A stretch of 64,000 nucleotides of DNA, taken from the NCBI RefSeq assembly GCF_963678635.1, contig NW_026971181.1:1-64000 (forward strand). Reading direction: 5' to 3'. Numbering within the stretch: the stretch's first letter is position 1; each line of letters begins with the position of its first letter. This DNA is from Symsagittifera roscoffensis. Its lineage: Eukaryota > Xenacoelomorpha > Acoela > Convolutidae. The notes beneath the pieces are model-generated. The model worked only from the letters and a program-made list of their open reading frames with translations. It did not search any database and had not been told where the DNA came from. Below are positions 24,082 to 35,796 of the stretch, one piece after another. Made by a program: the position numbers and the translations under genes.

Positions 24082-25640
24082 TCTTGTTTTAAAAACAGGT
24101 AATTCGAAAGTGAGCGGCTTTGGGTTTTCTTTAAGAAGCTCTGAAAAATTTAGTCTATTTTCGCGAAAACAAAAAGTTTACATTTTTTCTTAGAAAAACC
24201 CTTCCACCAATTTTCAAAAAAGGTATACATAAAAAGATTTTTGTGTTGCCCGCATACTTTTTTTGCTTTTTGTTCCCTTTTGTTTTAGCCCTGTGTCCAT
24301 AGCCTTTAAAAATATCTGTGGAGAAATGTTTGACCATAAAGATCTGATAACTTGCTTTCAATTAAAAGAGTAGGTTTTAAAAAATGCTCCATAAAAGGCA
24401 ACGCCTGAATTTTACTACACAAAATATTACGGCCCTTATAAAAACCAAATTTTTGATTTTTTTTACCGTTTTTGAATAATTTTTTTGAAACCAATACTTT
24501 GTGTTTTAGGCTATTTTGAGATAACAGATAGAAAGAAGCTCTCCAAAATTAGCGGCTCTACAATGTTTTCGTACACAAAAACTAATCGTTCTTAGAAAAT
24601 TCAATTTTTGTTTTTTGGGCTTTTGTTTTCTAATTTTCTTTTAGAGTTTAACTGAAAAATGTCCTCTTATATCTAAAAATATAAAGGATGTGGGAAATTC
24701 TGTTGCATACGCGACTACATCCGAATGTTTTTGACACAAAAATTACGGCCCTCAGAAAAGTCAAAATTTATTTTTTGACTGTTATTTTTTTGAAGTTTCT
24801 GACATTTCTTGAGAAGTATCTAACCAAATTGGAGTTTTTGGATTCAATCGAAATAACAGCTTGGGTGAAAATCTCAAAAAAAAACAATTATGATTATCAG
24901 AAATGTCAACTCTCTGATTTGTTGACAGTTTTTAAGAATTTCTTGATAACTATCCTGCCAAATCTGATATCATAGGTTTAACCGACTCAACAAGTTTTTA
25001 AAAATTTAAATTTTTAAAATGATGCGCCTAATTTTTTTAAAAAAAGTTATGATATTCAATCAAGTGAACGTTTCGAAATTTTGACCCTTCTCTGAAAATT
25101 TATTTTTTCTACTCGAAAAGTACCTTACTACTTTTCAGGTTAAGTTTCCAATCGAGAAACGCTATTTTGGGAATCTTCTTCTCTATTTTACCGGCCACGA
25201 CCTGCTTTAATCAGATGAAAAGCTACGGATTTCCGAAGATCAAGTGTTGGAACTTTGACCGTTTTGAATATAAAGTTTTGAATTTTCTCTAAAAACTACC
25301 CGATCAAATCTGATGGTAAAGTTTCAATGGGAAAAAGCGGCTGAGCATGTTAATCCTGCAGAATTTGCTATTTGCGAGTAAAATTTTATGTCGTTGGGAT
25401 AATTCTAAAAGTTCAAACATTTTCACTCATCTCACTTATTATAGTACATAAACAGCAAATGTTTTGGGAAAAGTCCATTTTTTGAAATTACGCGTTTCAT
25501 CCAAACACGTAAAAACCAAAAATATAAAATACGTACCTCCAGCTTTAGCTGTTCCCTAGGTATCTTTTATTCAGACGTACAAAAATTTTGATTCTTTCAG
25601 TTTTTTTACAACACTTTTTATTTTTTTCTACTTATCTTTT
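24082..25640. other. AT-rich intergenic DNA with weak internal repetition
   Basis: Short blocks such as ACAAAA.ATTACGGCCCT (24416 and about 24736) and AGCGGCT recur at irregular spacing. This suggests an old tandem or compound repeat, but no unit could be fixed. No gene is seen. Confidence 0.4.
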
Positions 25641-25739
25641 TTCATGATTGTGTTGTATCGCAAGAGGTGCAAAGCTCACCTCTGTGCAGTTAAAAGGCAG
25701 AGACTTATCCATTTGACCGCCCTTTTAATCTGAAACCTT

Positions 25740-26085
25740 GCTTTTTTCAAAAATTGTGGGATTTTTAACGGAGGCAAATCTAAAATTTTTATATGGAGGG
25801 GAATGGATTTTCAAAAAAACATTTTGAATTTTATCAACTTTTTTTTCAGATTGACCGAACTGATTTTCCGAGCTTTCACAATTGACCAGAAAAACTTTGT
25901 TTTGACAAAATTTTCTCAGCCGCCAGCAAAATATTAAAAAGTCAGGCAAAAAATTGTTTTAGACACTTTTTGGAAAACTTTGGCCTAAAAATTGCGTTTT
26001 TTTGGCGCACGCTTCCACACGAGTTTAGTATGTTTTGGCACTTTTTGGATATTTTTTTGGCACCCTATGCTAGTGGGGTGAGAGC
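25740..26085. repeat. Degenerate hAT-MITE relative
   Basis: The order of blocks matches the intact element at 1619-2026: GACCGAACTGATTTTCCGAGCT-like sequence, GTTTTGACAAAATTTTCTC, GTCAGGCAAAAAATT, then TTGCGTTTTTTTGGCGCACGC. The ends are not clear. Confidence 0.5.
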
Positions 26086-26537
26086 TCGTCACTAGTAACG
26101 AATGTCGTAAAACTCGACCATTTAATTGTTCCGTTTAAAAGCTGACTATTCTAAACTGACTGGATGCTTTAAATCAAAGTTTTAAAAAAAAAAATTTCTA
26201 GAAAGATATAAGAACTTGAACTTGAACTCATTTAAATGATATAAAAAAACTTTTGGAAAGTTTCAATTACATTTCAATATCTAAACAAGAACATACATAA
26301 GTTGTGAAAAGATATCGACTAAAAGTGCAATCAGAAAAAAAAGCTCAAGAGTAAGCAAAGTACTTTATGAAAATTAATATTTGACCAATTTCCAAAGAAA
26401 AAATTGAAATTGAATTTTTGGTCGTTGGTAATAGAACAAATCGGTAAGAGTCGAGTAAAATATTTTGTTAAACCATTTTGAGCTGCAGTAAGAGCTGCTA
26501 TAAAAAAAACTCTCAGGAGAAACGGATTAAAAACGGG

Positions 26538-26606
26538 GAAGCGGCGGTGAAGTGATTGAGTGTGCACCTCTCAATCGAAAGATCGGATGTTCGAGGCCAA
26601 CCAAAA
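26538..26606 (+). repeat. tRNA-like sequence (SINE head or tRNA pseudogene)
   Basis: A-box-like TGATTGAGTGTG and, about 40 bp on, a good B-box GTTCGAGGCC. Stem pairing is poor. It lies immediately before the insertion point of the 1 kb repeat copy B. Confidence 0.5.
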
Positions 26607-26614
26607 GCTTTTTG

Positions 26615-27655
26615 CAAAAATTTATTACAACATTCGAAAGTTTAAAATTGAATAATTGATAAAATTTTGTTAAAAAAACTGGAGAATTTTTTTGATGTTT
26701 TAATTTGAAATCATCCCTTCACATGCTATGTTTAGTGCCAATTGATATTTTTTGCATAAATCAGAGTATTAATTAGACTAGATAGCCTGCATTAGGACAG
26801 ATTTCTTATATGGGTTAAATCTCTGCTCACGCGGTAATAGCACGGTAGGCATCGCAAGTTAATTGTCCCAAATTCGCAATATTTCAACCCCAATAACTTT
26901 GCAAAACAATAATACGGGGGAAAAAAATTTATTAAAGGTTGAGCTCAGAACAACTACTTTTCTTTGGAGCACTTTTCGAATGAGTAATAAAATAGCTAGC
27001 TAAAATCCGATGTTTGTCTCAAGCAAAAACCAGCATCAGCACATGCCGTCATTTTCTTAGAAAGTCTGAGCAATTATCTGTAAAGATGGATGAGCAAAAA
27101 CCAATGCAACATTATGAAAACCAAAATTAATCCAAGGAAATGACTGGTTAAATAACGGTATTGTATTTTATCTTTTTTAAAGCGTAAGCAGGAGAGCAAT
27201 CATTCCGAATTGAACTTGGGTAAAAAATAACATATCTGAAATAAATCACTTCGCATTGAACAAAGCTTCTGATTTGATACATTGAAAAAAAAATTCAAAT
27301 GAAATTGTTTTCTTTTGGAAAATCTATTCGATCTTTTTTGAAGTGTTTACTCATCAGGGCGGTAAAGAGCAATTAAAACACTCAAGACTCCAACCCTATA
27401 CGAGTAATTTTGTTTGTTTTTTCTTTAATGATTTTTGAAAACGAACTGACAAATTCTGAAAGAAAATGCACAGTTTCTGGTGTTCGTTCTGGAGAATGGT
27501 CGTTAGGGGCTGTTGTTCCGCTGGCAAAGATATATTTTTGTTTTTGTCATAAGTTTTGTTTTTTGTGTAGTGGGCAATGATGCCTCACCTTTAAGCATAA
27601 ATCCGGTGCGGAATCGATCCACATACTACTCAAAATTTTATTACAACATTCGAAA
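26615..27655. mobile_element. 1 kb dispersed repeat, copy B, with 25 bp target-site duplication
   Basis: The 991 bp insert 26640-27630 is bordered by 25 bp direct repeats at 26615-26639 and 27631-27655 that differ at one position; both contain ATTACAACATTCGAAA. The insert matches copy A at 22345-23354 at high identity with a few small indels. A 25 bp duplication is long for DNA transposons and more typical of target-primed non-LTR insertion. No poly(A) tail or protein frame is visible, so the mechanism is open. Confidence 0.85.
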
Positions 27656-27690
27656 ATAAGAAGAAAATTGAACAAAGAAATCTGTAACTT

Positions 27691-28824
27691 TTTTGGATCG
27701 TTTTTGAGTTTTTTGTTAAAGTTCTCGTACTTTGTACTAGGAGCTGGTTAATGAGCAAAAAGTAAGTGAAAAAAAATAATCGTTTGAAAACCTTTTAAAT
27801 CTCCAGTCTAAAAATTCATTAGTCTGTGAATAAAAAAAATCCTAGTTTTTCTCAATATTAAGAAATTTTTTTTTGATTTTTAGCCTCTAAATCACGACCA
27901 ATATTTAAAACTGATACCACACCTGCCTCCTTACAAGCTTTACCAGCTTTACTTAGTCAAAATTGGTTGGGAAGAGAATTGTTCAGTAGCAGCCAGTCTT
28001 CGCGTCAAACATATCCTTCATAAGGCGAAATCCAACGACTAGTTCCGTGCAACCAAATTCGGGGTTTGGGCGTTAAAGATTACACTGATTTATAATGCCA
28101 AAAAAAATTGCGATTGTTTAAAAATTCCGAAAATTACAAACGTTCTGTAAGCTCGCGTGAAACCTTTCAAAATTATTGCTACAATAGAATGTCTGTGAGA
28201 TCATGCTGGATAATAATTTCGTCTGAGTTTTGTTTTCTTCCATAGATCCAAAAAATGTTTTCTTCCATTTTTTGGATCGTTTTTGAGTTTTTTGTTAAAG
28301 TTCCCGTACTTTGTAGAAGGAGCTGGTTAATGAGCAAAAAGTTAGTGAAAAAAAAATAATCATTTGAAAACCTTTTAAATCTCCAGTCTAAAAAGTCATT
28401 AGTCTGTGAATAAAAAAAATCCTAGTTTTTCTCAATATTAATTAAAAAATTTTGATTTTTAGCCTCTAAATCACGACCAATATTTAAAACTGATACCACA
28501 CCTGACTCCTTACAAGCTTTACCAGCTTTACTTAGTCAAAATTGGTTGGGAAGAGAATTATTCAGTAGCAGCCAGTCTTCGCGTCAAACATATCCTTCAT
28601 AAGGCGAAATCCAACGACTATTTCCGTGCAACCAAATTCGGGGTTTGGGCGTTAAAGATTACACTGATTTATAATGCCAAAAAAAATTGCGATTGTTTAA
28701 AAATTCCGAAAATTACAAACGTTCTGTAAGCTCGCGTGAAACCTTTCAAAATTATTGCTACAATAGAATGTCTGTGAGATCATGCTGGATAATAATTTCG
28801 TCTGAGTTATGTTTTCTTCCATAG
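27691..28824. repeat. Tandem duplication, period 579 bp
   Basis: Copy 1 is 27691-28245 and copy 2 is 28270-28824, nearly identical. Shared blocks include TTTTGGATCGTTTTTGAG, GAGCTGGTTAATGAGCAAAA and CATGCTGGATAATAATTTCG. Copies are joined by a short spacer that repeats TTTTCTTCCAT. There is no coding content. Confidence 0.9.
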
Positions 28825-28825
28825 A

Positions 28826-30571
28826 ACGGCTACCAGAAAAAAAAGTTTTTCATTTTTGAAGTTATTTTGAAGCCGTATATTTACAAACTGCGAAAAATAT
28901 TTTCTTTTAGGTGTTTTCACTCAATGTTATTGTGTTTTGTCAATTAGAGGTCAACACTCTTTTAAAAACAGAAGTGTTTGGACTACTCAGCTTTTGAACA
29001 TTAAGAGTTTGCCTGGGCTATTTTCTAACTCAAATTAAATTGGCAAAAACAAAATTAAAAAGTCAGCCAAATAATAACCACTATATTTACATCAAATCAA
29101 AAATCGGTTAATTTCTAAAATGCAGAAAACATTAAATAAACAATTGAGATTTTTTCGAAAACATCACAACGGTTTTATCGCATTTTTCCTGTCCATTTTT
29201 CCAAACATTCGTTGCTATAAGTTTTATAAGGTTCATTTGTTTTATGAGAAGTTTGTGGATTTTCTAATCACGACAACAAAATAACTGATAGTAGAGCATA
29301 GCGTGCAGGTATAAAAAGACTCTATCCAAGAGTTTTCCAAAATACGCCCGCAGATACTCCGCGTTTTCTTTGCTTTCTAGAAATTCATTTCAAATCACGA
29401 CTAGTTTAAACGTTTTCGAAACATTGCTCGCGTTTGATTTTGAGTTAGCTGTAAATTTCGACAAAAACGAAAAATCTGACAATTTGCAATTCGGTTTTGG
29501 CATTTCCTCACTTCGCAGCTCCTTAAACTGTGTCTCCTCGATTCCAGGAAATGATTTTTTCATGGGACACGATAACAGCCTTAATATTCTTATGAAGAGT
29601 TGGATGATACAAGGCGCCTTGTTCGGAGCCCCATCTGATGCACTCCGTAAGCGAGATGACACTTCACTATTTAAAACTATAACAAAAAAGCACGATAAAT
29701 AAGCGAAAAAGTAAAAAAAAAATGACACCTGATTAGCCACAGGATTTATAATCGATACTATTCCTAAACATTAATTTTTGATCTACCAATCCTGAAATTT
29801 TTCTGAAGTCTCCAGTTTTCTAGAACAGCCCAACAGAGCAGTTTTTTTGACAAATAAATAGTTTTGTGAATATAAGGCGGAGGTTGAAGAATAGAAGCTG
29901 TATGAGAAGAAGAACATAGTTAAGAAATCAACAAATAAGATTAATTCAATCGAGTCTGGTTTCTAACCAAATTTATAATATCTAGTAATAAAGTATATGT
30001 GAAAGTTATATGTGCATATGTGAATTAAGGCCCCCAATTTTTTGCTTAGCTGGTACTTTTTCATTTAAAGGTATTAAAAATTTATCAATTTTGAGGGCAA
30101 ATCATTAGATTTTTTGATACATATTCCAGCAATCGAAAATTCTGATATGTGACTTCCATTAATCTGCTCAAAACTTACTTGTTTTGATTAATTGCCCTAC
30201 GTCATTTCAGTATTTTGCATCTTTTTTTTGTTGAAAGTTTTGTGTGTTCAATAAAATGATCGAAAGTTTTGAGCAAGCAAAATTTAGTTTTGATAAAATT
30301 TTCTAAAAATTACTTTGTTTTTCAATAATAGATTTCGACATCTATCAAATTTTTTTTCTCATGAAGCTAATTTTCACTCCCAGTTTATTCATCGATTCCA
30401 ACTATCATTGTTTTTGGTTGTAGTCTTCGGAAAAATTTTCCAGTGTTACTAAGATTGAACAAAACCAAAAAGTTCAAAAATTAACATGGGTCATTAACGG
30501 CAAATTAATCCTCAAGACTCAGCCAAGCCTTATGCCATTTTGTCAAGACACTTTCACTTTGTTCACCAAAC
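28826..30571. other. AT-rich intergenic DNA without a supported gene
   Basis: Open frames on both strands at about 29370-29740 overlap each other and resemble nothing I know. They are treated as chance. Confidence 0.4.
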
Positions 30572-30778
30572 CTAAATTTTCTTCATGTAATGCCAAGATA
30601 CCACGCTAAATCGTTGGGTTTGAGTTCTTCTTTTTCCAACAAATAGTTCCGATTGATTCTGAAAATTGTCAAATTTAATTATATCTGTTTTGTCTGCATT
30701 AAACTTGAGTAAGATTTTAGGTGAATATAGTGATATAGACGTCAATGTATCCTGCATTTTAGACTTCAAAACAGACAA
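30572..30778 (-). pseudogene. Fragment of a non-LTR reverse transcriptase
   Basis: A short minus-strand frame contains LLKFNADKTDIIKF. This is the segment that follows the YADD box in many LINE reverse transcriptases (L.LN..KT..I.F). No catalytic box is present. Confidence 0.5.
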
Positions 30779-30854
30779 AATCTCATAATTAACTGAAAAA
30801 TAATTCCAATCTCTAATTAACTGAAAAAATTGTTAATTTAACCTAAAAACTATT

Positions 30855-32237
30855 GAACCGAGCTTGTACCTCATGATATCTCCCAACTTGAAGCAGTTTC
30901 GTTACAATATTTTGATAATTTCTAGATATCCAATGATTTGTTCATGAACCCAGTGAAATACACTCAATAAACAAAAACGTGCCAGAAAATGTGATTGATT
31001 TTTACAAACCTTACCAGCTAGGCCTAAGAAATTGTCTAAAGTCATATCCAAAAAGGGCAGCCTTGCACAAATATCGAATTTTAGGGTTATTGATCAGTGA
31101 CTAGTGATTTTTGCCATTATCAATCCACTTTTAAACAAGAACTTCTAAACGTTTTTTTTTGTTCCGCCCATTGAAAATGGGTGGGGTGGAAATTTTTTTT
31201 CGGGTATGTTTCATTTTTTCTTTCTTTTTTTTTCCGCGCGAAACCAAGATCCACAAATAATAATCGGATTGGGTTGAATGGTAAATCATATCAAAGTTCA
31301 TTCAGTCGTGATACGAATGACATTAAAAATGTCTTAGAAAAAGTTCGTATCGAGAAAAACTGGTCTGAAATTTTTGAGTGTAAGACTTGTTCCGAACGGT
31401 TAAAGTGATTGAGCAAAACGATGCTAACCTTGTCAAATTGGTCAATGAGGCCAAAAAAGTACTTTTTTTCAATTGAAATCTAATTTTGAAAGGATCGTTT
31501 TGTGCTTCCTTGGCAACAAAAATTTGACAACAAAATTTCTTATTGGAACGAGCACTGTACCTTGTGATATCCCCCGATTTACAGTCGTTAAGTTACAATA
31601 TTTTTTATTTCTAGATATGCCCTGATTTGTTTATGAATCCATTGAAACACACTCAATAAAGAAAAAACGCGCCAGAAAATGTGATTGATTCATACAAACC
31701 TTACCAACTAGGCCCAAAAAACTGTCTAAAGTCATAGGGAAAACGGCAGCCTTGCAAAATTATCGAATTTTAGGGTAATTGATCAGAGATTAAGGATTTT
31801 TGCCATTATCAATGTACACTTGGACAAAAATTGCTAAACGTTCTTTTTGTGTTCCGACCATTGTGTTCCCCGTGGATGGGGCGGAATTTAGTTTTCGGAG
31901 TTGTTTCATTTTTTCTTTCTCTTTTGTTTTCCGCACAACATCAAGAACCACAAATAATTATCAGACTGGGTTGAATGGTAATCATATCAAAGTTTTTTCA
32001 GTCGTGATACTTTGTTTAAAAAATTACTTTTTTTTAAAGTGTTCGTGTCAAGAAAAACCGGCCTGAAATTTTTGAGTAGTAGACTTGTTCCGAACGGTTA
32101 AAACGATTTAGCAAAACGATGCTAACGTTGTAAAATTGGTCAATGAGGCTAAGCAAAGTACTTTTTTCTACTTGAATTTTAGTTTTGAAAGCTACATTTA
32201 GCCCTTCCTTGGCAATAAAAATGCTCAACAAAAATTC
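30855..32237. repeat. Diverged tandem duplication, period about 690 bp
   Basis: Copy 1 about 30855-31540, copy 2 about 31545-32237. Shared blocks include GATATCTCCC/GATATCCCCC, CAGAAAATGTGATTGATT, GATTTTTGCCATTATCAAT, and the end block CTTCCTTGGCAA.AAAAAT. The copies are more diverged and carry more indels than the 579 bp duplication. Confidence 0.78.
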
Positions 32238-34890
32238 TGAAAAATATATCAGTAATTTTAAGCTTTTTTTTCAATTTATTGTATTAAAACAGTTGTTGCC
32301 GATTATGTCTAATTTACTAACTTTCTACGCGTGTGTTTAATTCTCGTATCACATCACGCACAAAAAAAGACCCAATTTGAAGAACAAAAACGTTGTAGTT
32401 TTCTTATGTATGTGATTGGAACAGTTTGTGCCACTTGCACTGAAAGCACCTAGCTTTTTTTCCTGAAATTAGTTGCCAGAAGAGTAGCTATTTCTTATCG
32501 TAACAGAACTGCAACTTTCGATTGAAAATTCTGAGTTCCAATATAGTGTTTTTCTACCGTCATACACGCCCAAATTTTCATCAGCTGTTCACTATAGCTT
32601 CAATCGTGATACAATAGCTTACAGCTTGTATTAAAATCATGAGTTATTGAGTATTGCAGATTTAGTAAATTTCCTCAATTGCTCCTGCAAACATATTGGT
32701 TGGTTGGTTTAAGGTGACAATCCCAATCGGCGCTGCAATAATTTTTATTTTAACATACATAAAACTCATTGATGGGCTCGAATCAAAGAAAACGACTGAT
32801 TATTTCTGCTCGAGAAGGGTGAAGGGTTTTGTTTGCAGACCTATTTCAATACTTCACTTAGCCATTGAGGACGGAATTATTTATAGCATCTGGAAACCAG
32901 TGATGTTTTGATTTCAAAATAAAAAATTTATATAACTGGTAATCATTTTTTGGAAAGATATGTGGGTTTGAAATTTGGCAAATTTGGATTAATTAAGGCA
33001 CAGGATAATTCGTGCTATTAACGCGAAAAGCGACATTTTAACCTGCTCATAAATTATTCCAAAATAAATTGAGGCAATACATTTGATGTTATTAACACGT
33101 TGCTAGGCTCTACAATAATCACTTCAGTTTGGTATAGTGTGTAGGGGATTTTTTTTTCGACGGATGTTTTCAAAACAAACTATTTCAAAATACAGGGCAG
33201 TCAAAACACATGACACAAGCTGTCGAAGCAAGGCAGCGATTTTTGTGTTTCTTGCGACTTTTTTTCGAAAAAAGCGTAGAGGTTATGCTTGAGATGGTTT
33301 TTTGATCAAGCAGTTTTCGACTTTTTATGCTTTTGTTCTTTTTCTAAGTCATCTGAAAGGTACTGTAGCCTAAAGTTGTACGGTCAGGAGAAACTCCCTT
33401 GTTTGAAAATTGATAATTTGCCCAATTTGGAAAAACTAAGGCAAAATTCTGAGTTCCAATTTGATTTGAGGATAGTAATTTGGTCTTACTAATATGAAAC
33501 GAGTCTTTTGTTTAGTTTATACTAGCTTGTGGGGGATAAATTGAAAAAAAAAAGAATTTACTTTGTATTTTGTCACTTTTTCAACGAAAACATTTAAATG
33601 GCTTCAAATGTAGTCGAAATTTCAGGGCTTCGTCTTGGTATTCCAGCATTTTTGAAAAAACTATATGATTTGTGACAGCGTTTCAAACGCAATTGAAATA
33701 AGGCAATGAGTTCGACTCAAAAGAATAGCGAATTAGTTGACACAAAAGGTGGTTCAAATTAAACTCCGGAAGTAAATAATGTAGCTAAATAACAATTTCA
33801 CAGTTTCATTTTTCGCTAACGTTTGGTCAAAATTCACTTTAATATCAAGTAAGAACGGATCTAAATTTTTTTTGAAGGGAGGAAGGATTTGCAAAAACAA
33901 CTTTTGAAGTTTAATTCGGTGTTTTCTTAGGTCGACCAAATTCATTTTGTCTCTCTTTAAACTGTTTTTGACAAGCAAGTAATTTGGTTATTAGAACTCG
34001 GAGGTCAAAGAATACATGCTGTATGATATAAATTTACAACACAAGGCTGACATCTAAACAATGATATAAAAATTATTTTAAAGTAAAGGTGAGAGTTATA
34101 TATACATATATGATTTAAAATCTTCGATGTTTCTTTCAACTTTAAAATTAAAAAATTATTTCGCATTCCGTTAACTACAAGCACAACTTCAAAAATACAA
34201 CTTCAAATTGAATGAATTGATTATGCTATAAAACTCCACGGACTACCTTCTAGTCTCAATCAATGCATTCGAGTGTTTCCTGAATGAGAAAAGTAAATAG
34301 CATTAGAAAACTTAATTTTGTTTTTTTTTTAATTTTCAGTCACAAGGAACGAATTAAGACAAAAAATTGATTTTTTCCAATTTTTTTTTGATACGATCAC
34401 TTTTTATTATATATATTTTTTTTAGAAAATTTGCGTTGAAAAGAAGAATAGTTCACATAGATAAACTAAGATGCTAAGATAAACTGAAATACTTCAAAGG
34501 AATTTCAGCTATTCATAAAAACTTGTAAATGATTTTTTGATGTATCATGAACAATAATTGATAATTTAGAGCAATGTGTCCGTATATCCCCTAATTGATA
34601 TTTCAGAACAAAACTGCCCGCATTCGACCAAAGCACCGAGTTCTCTTTCGATTTATTCAAGGTAGTTTTGAGTAAAACTTTAGAACGAGACTGCTCGTAT
34701 CAAGGCAAAATTTTGAATTTTCTACTGCAGTTCAAAGTCATTTAAACAGTTTTTTTTCTTTCAAAAAATGATAAAATAATCAAAAAGCGAAAACTTAAGA
34801 CTTTTTTCATTTTTTCCACTTTTAACTCTATGTAAAATCCAAAAAATATTTAATTTGAGTGTGATGAATTTGAGTGTGATGATTTTTGAG
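32238..34890. other. AT-rich intergenic DNA; hAT-MITE fragment near 33835-33985
   Basis: No gene is supported. A piece at about 33835-33985 has a purine-rich GGAGGAAGGATTTGC block and GGTCGACCAAATTCATTTTG that echo the MITE family seen at 1619 and 25740. Confidence 0.4.
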
Positions 34891-34894
34891 TTAG

Positions 34895-35503
34895 GTATGG
34901 AGGTCTAGCTCATAGAGTAATTTCGGATAGGGTACATCATCTGCTCGTCACGCTATCTTATTTTCGGCCGGATAGATTCGTGCAACTTCTTAGTCTAATA
35001 CCGATCCTAATCTTACTCTTATTACTACTAGTCTCAGGGTGTTTAACTAGTCTCTGCTAGGCTCAATAGATCTAGAGTATACTGGTATTGTTGCGGCTGC
35101 TGAAGTACTCGGAAGAGTCAACTATTTTCTAAGTTAAATTCAAATCTCTCTGGTGCTGAAATTACAAGTAATTTCAGCACTTACAAATAAGTGGGTAGTT
35201 AGTTAGATGGATTGTGATTGGTTAATATTAAATACTTTAAAGTGATTAAATGTCTAAGCAATAAATAATAAAATGTAGTTTGGATTAGGTTCCACCCATC
35301 CGGGGTTTACAGAACTTTTTGAGTTTTATCTCTTTTCTTCTGCAATTGAAGGATGGATGATGAACGTTGGTATGTGGCGAACATCATTTTCTTTTTTTCT
35401 CGTTTTCTGGAGAAGAGAGGTCCTTGACTAGAACCAATGCCTTAAGGAAGGTTCAGGACGCTGAAGTTAGGGACATGAGGTGAATCTTCTGTTGTCGTTC
35501 AAC
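34895..35503 (-). other. Candidate 3' end (LTR-like) of the gypsy-type element
   Basis: This single-copy stretch lies directly downstream (minus sense) of the last 8.45 kb unit and before plain AT-rich DNA. In minus sense a purine-rich run (AGAAGAAAAGAGATAAAA, near 35320-35342) precedes TGTAAACCCCGG. Read on the plus strand, a block from about TGGAGGTCTAGC to GGGGTTTACA would have TG..CA ends. A perfect hairpin, GTGCTGAAATTAC and its complement, lies near 35150-35185. The second LTR is outside the window, so this stays a candidate. Confidence 0.35.
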
Positions 35504-35562
35504 AACGGATGTGATCCCCAATGAATGAAATCGTTTTAGATTCCAGAATCCAAAATGCTCTG

Positions 35563-35796
35563 CTATGTCATTTCTGCTTGCATTTGTGGGGGGTTGTTTG
35601 TGATCAACCTCGTCTGGGAATAGCGTGAAATTTGTGTTTGGAAGGGATGCCTTGTTACTCGGATCTGTACGTATACTTGAACATCGAGTTGGTCATTGGT
35701 CTGATTTAATGAAGTCCTTTGCTGCGAAGTCAAGTCGTACTCTAAATCCTTTGAGTTGTGAATGTGTGCGGCATGTCGGTTGTGGTTGGTAGCCAT
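35563..35796 (-). CDS. Unit 1: small ORF of 77 codons, unknown
   Basis: Starts MATNHNRHAAHIHNSKDLEY; polar, Gln/Thr/Asn-rich, no membrane segment. It is the last open frame of the unit in minus sense and stands just before the junction (or, in unit 1, before the candidate 3' end). It is identical in all three units, but recent duplication alone explains this. It may be a fragment of a longer deleted gene. Confidence 0.3.
   Translation of the reverse strand: MATNHNRHAAHIHNSKDLEYDLTSQQRTSLNQTNDQLDVQVYVQIRVTRHPFQTQISRYSQTRLITNNPPQMQAEMT

Noticed and set aside
29370-29740. Overlapping 110- and 116-codon frames on both strands
   Set aside because: Neither has a recognisable motif or splice context, and only one strand could be coding; chance is likely.
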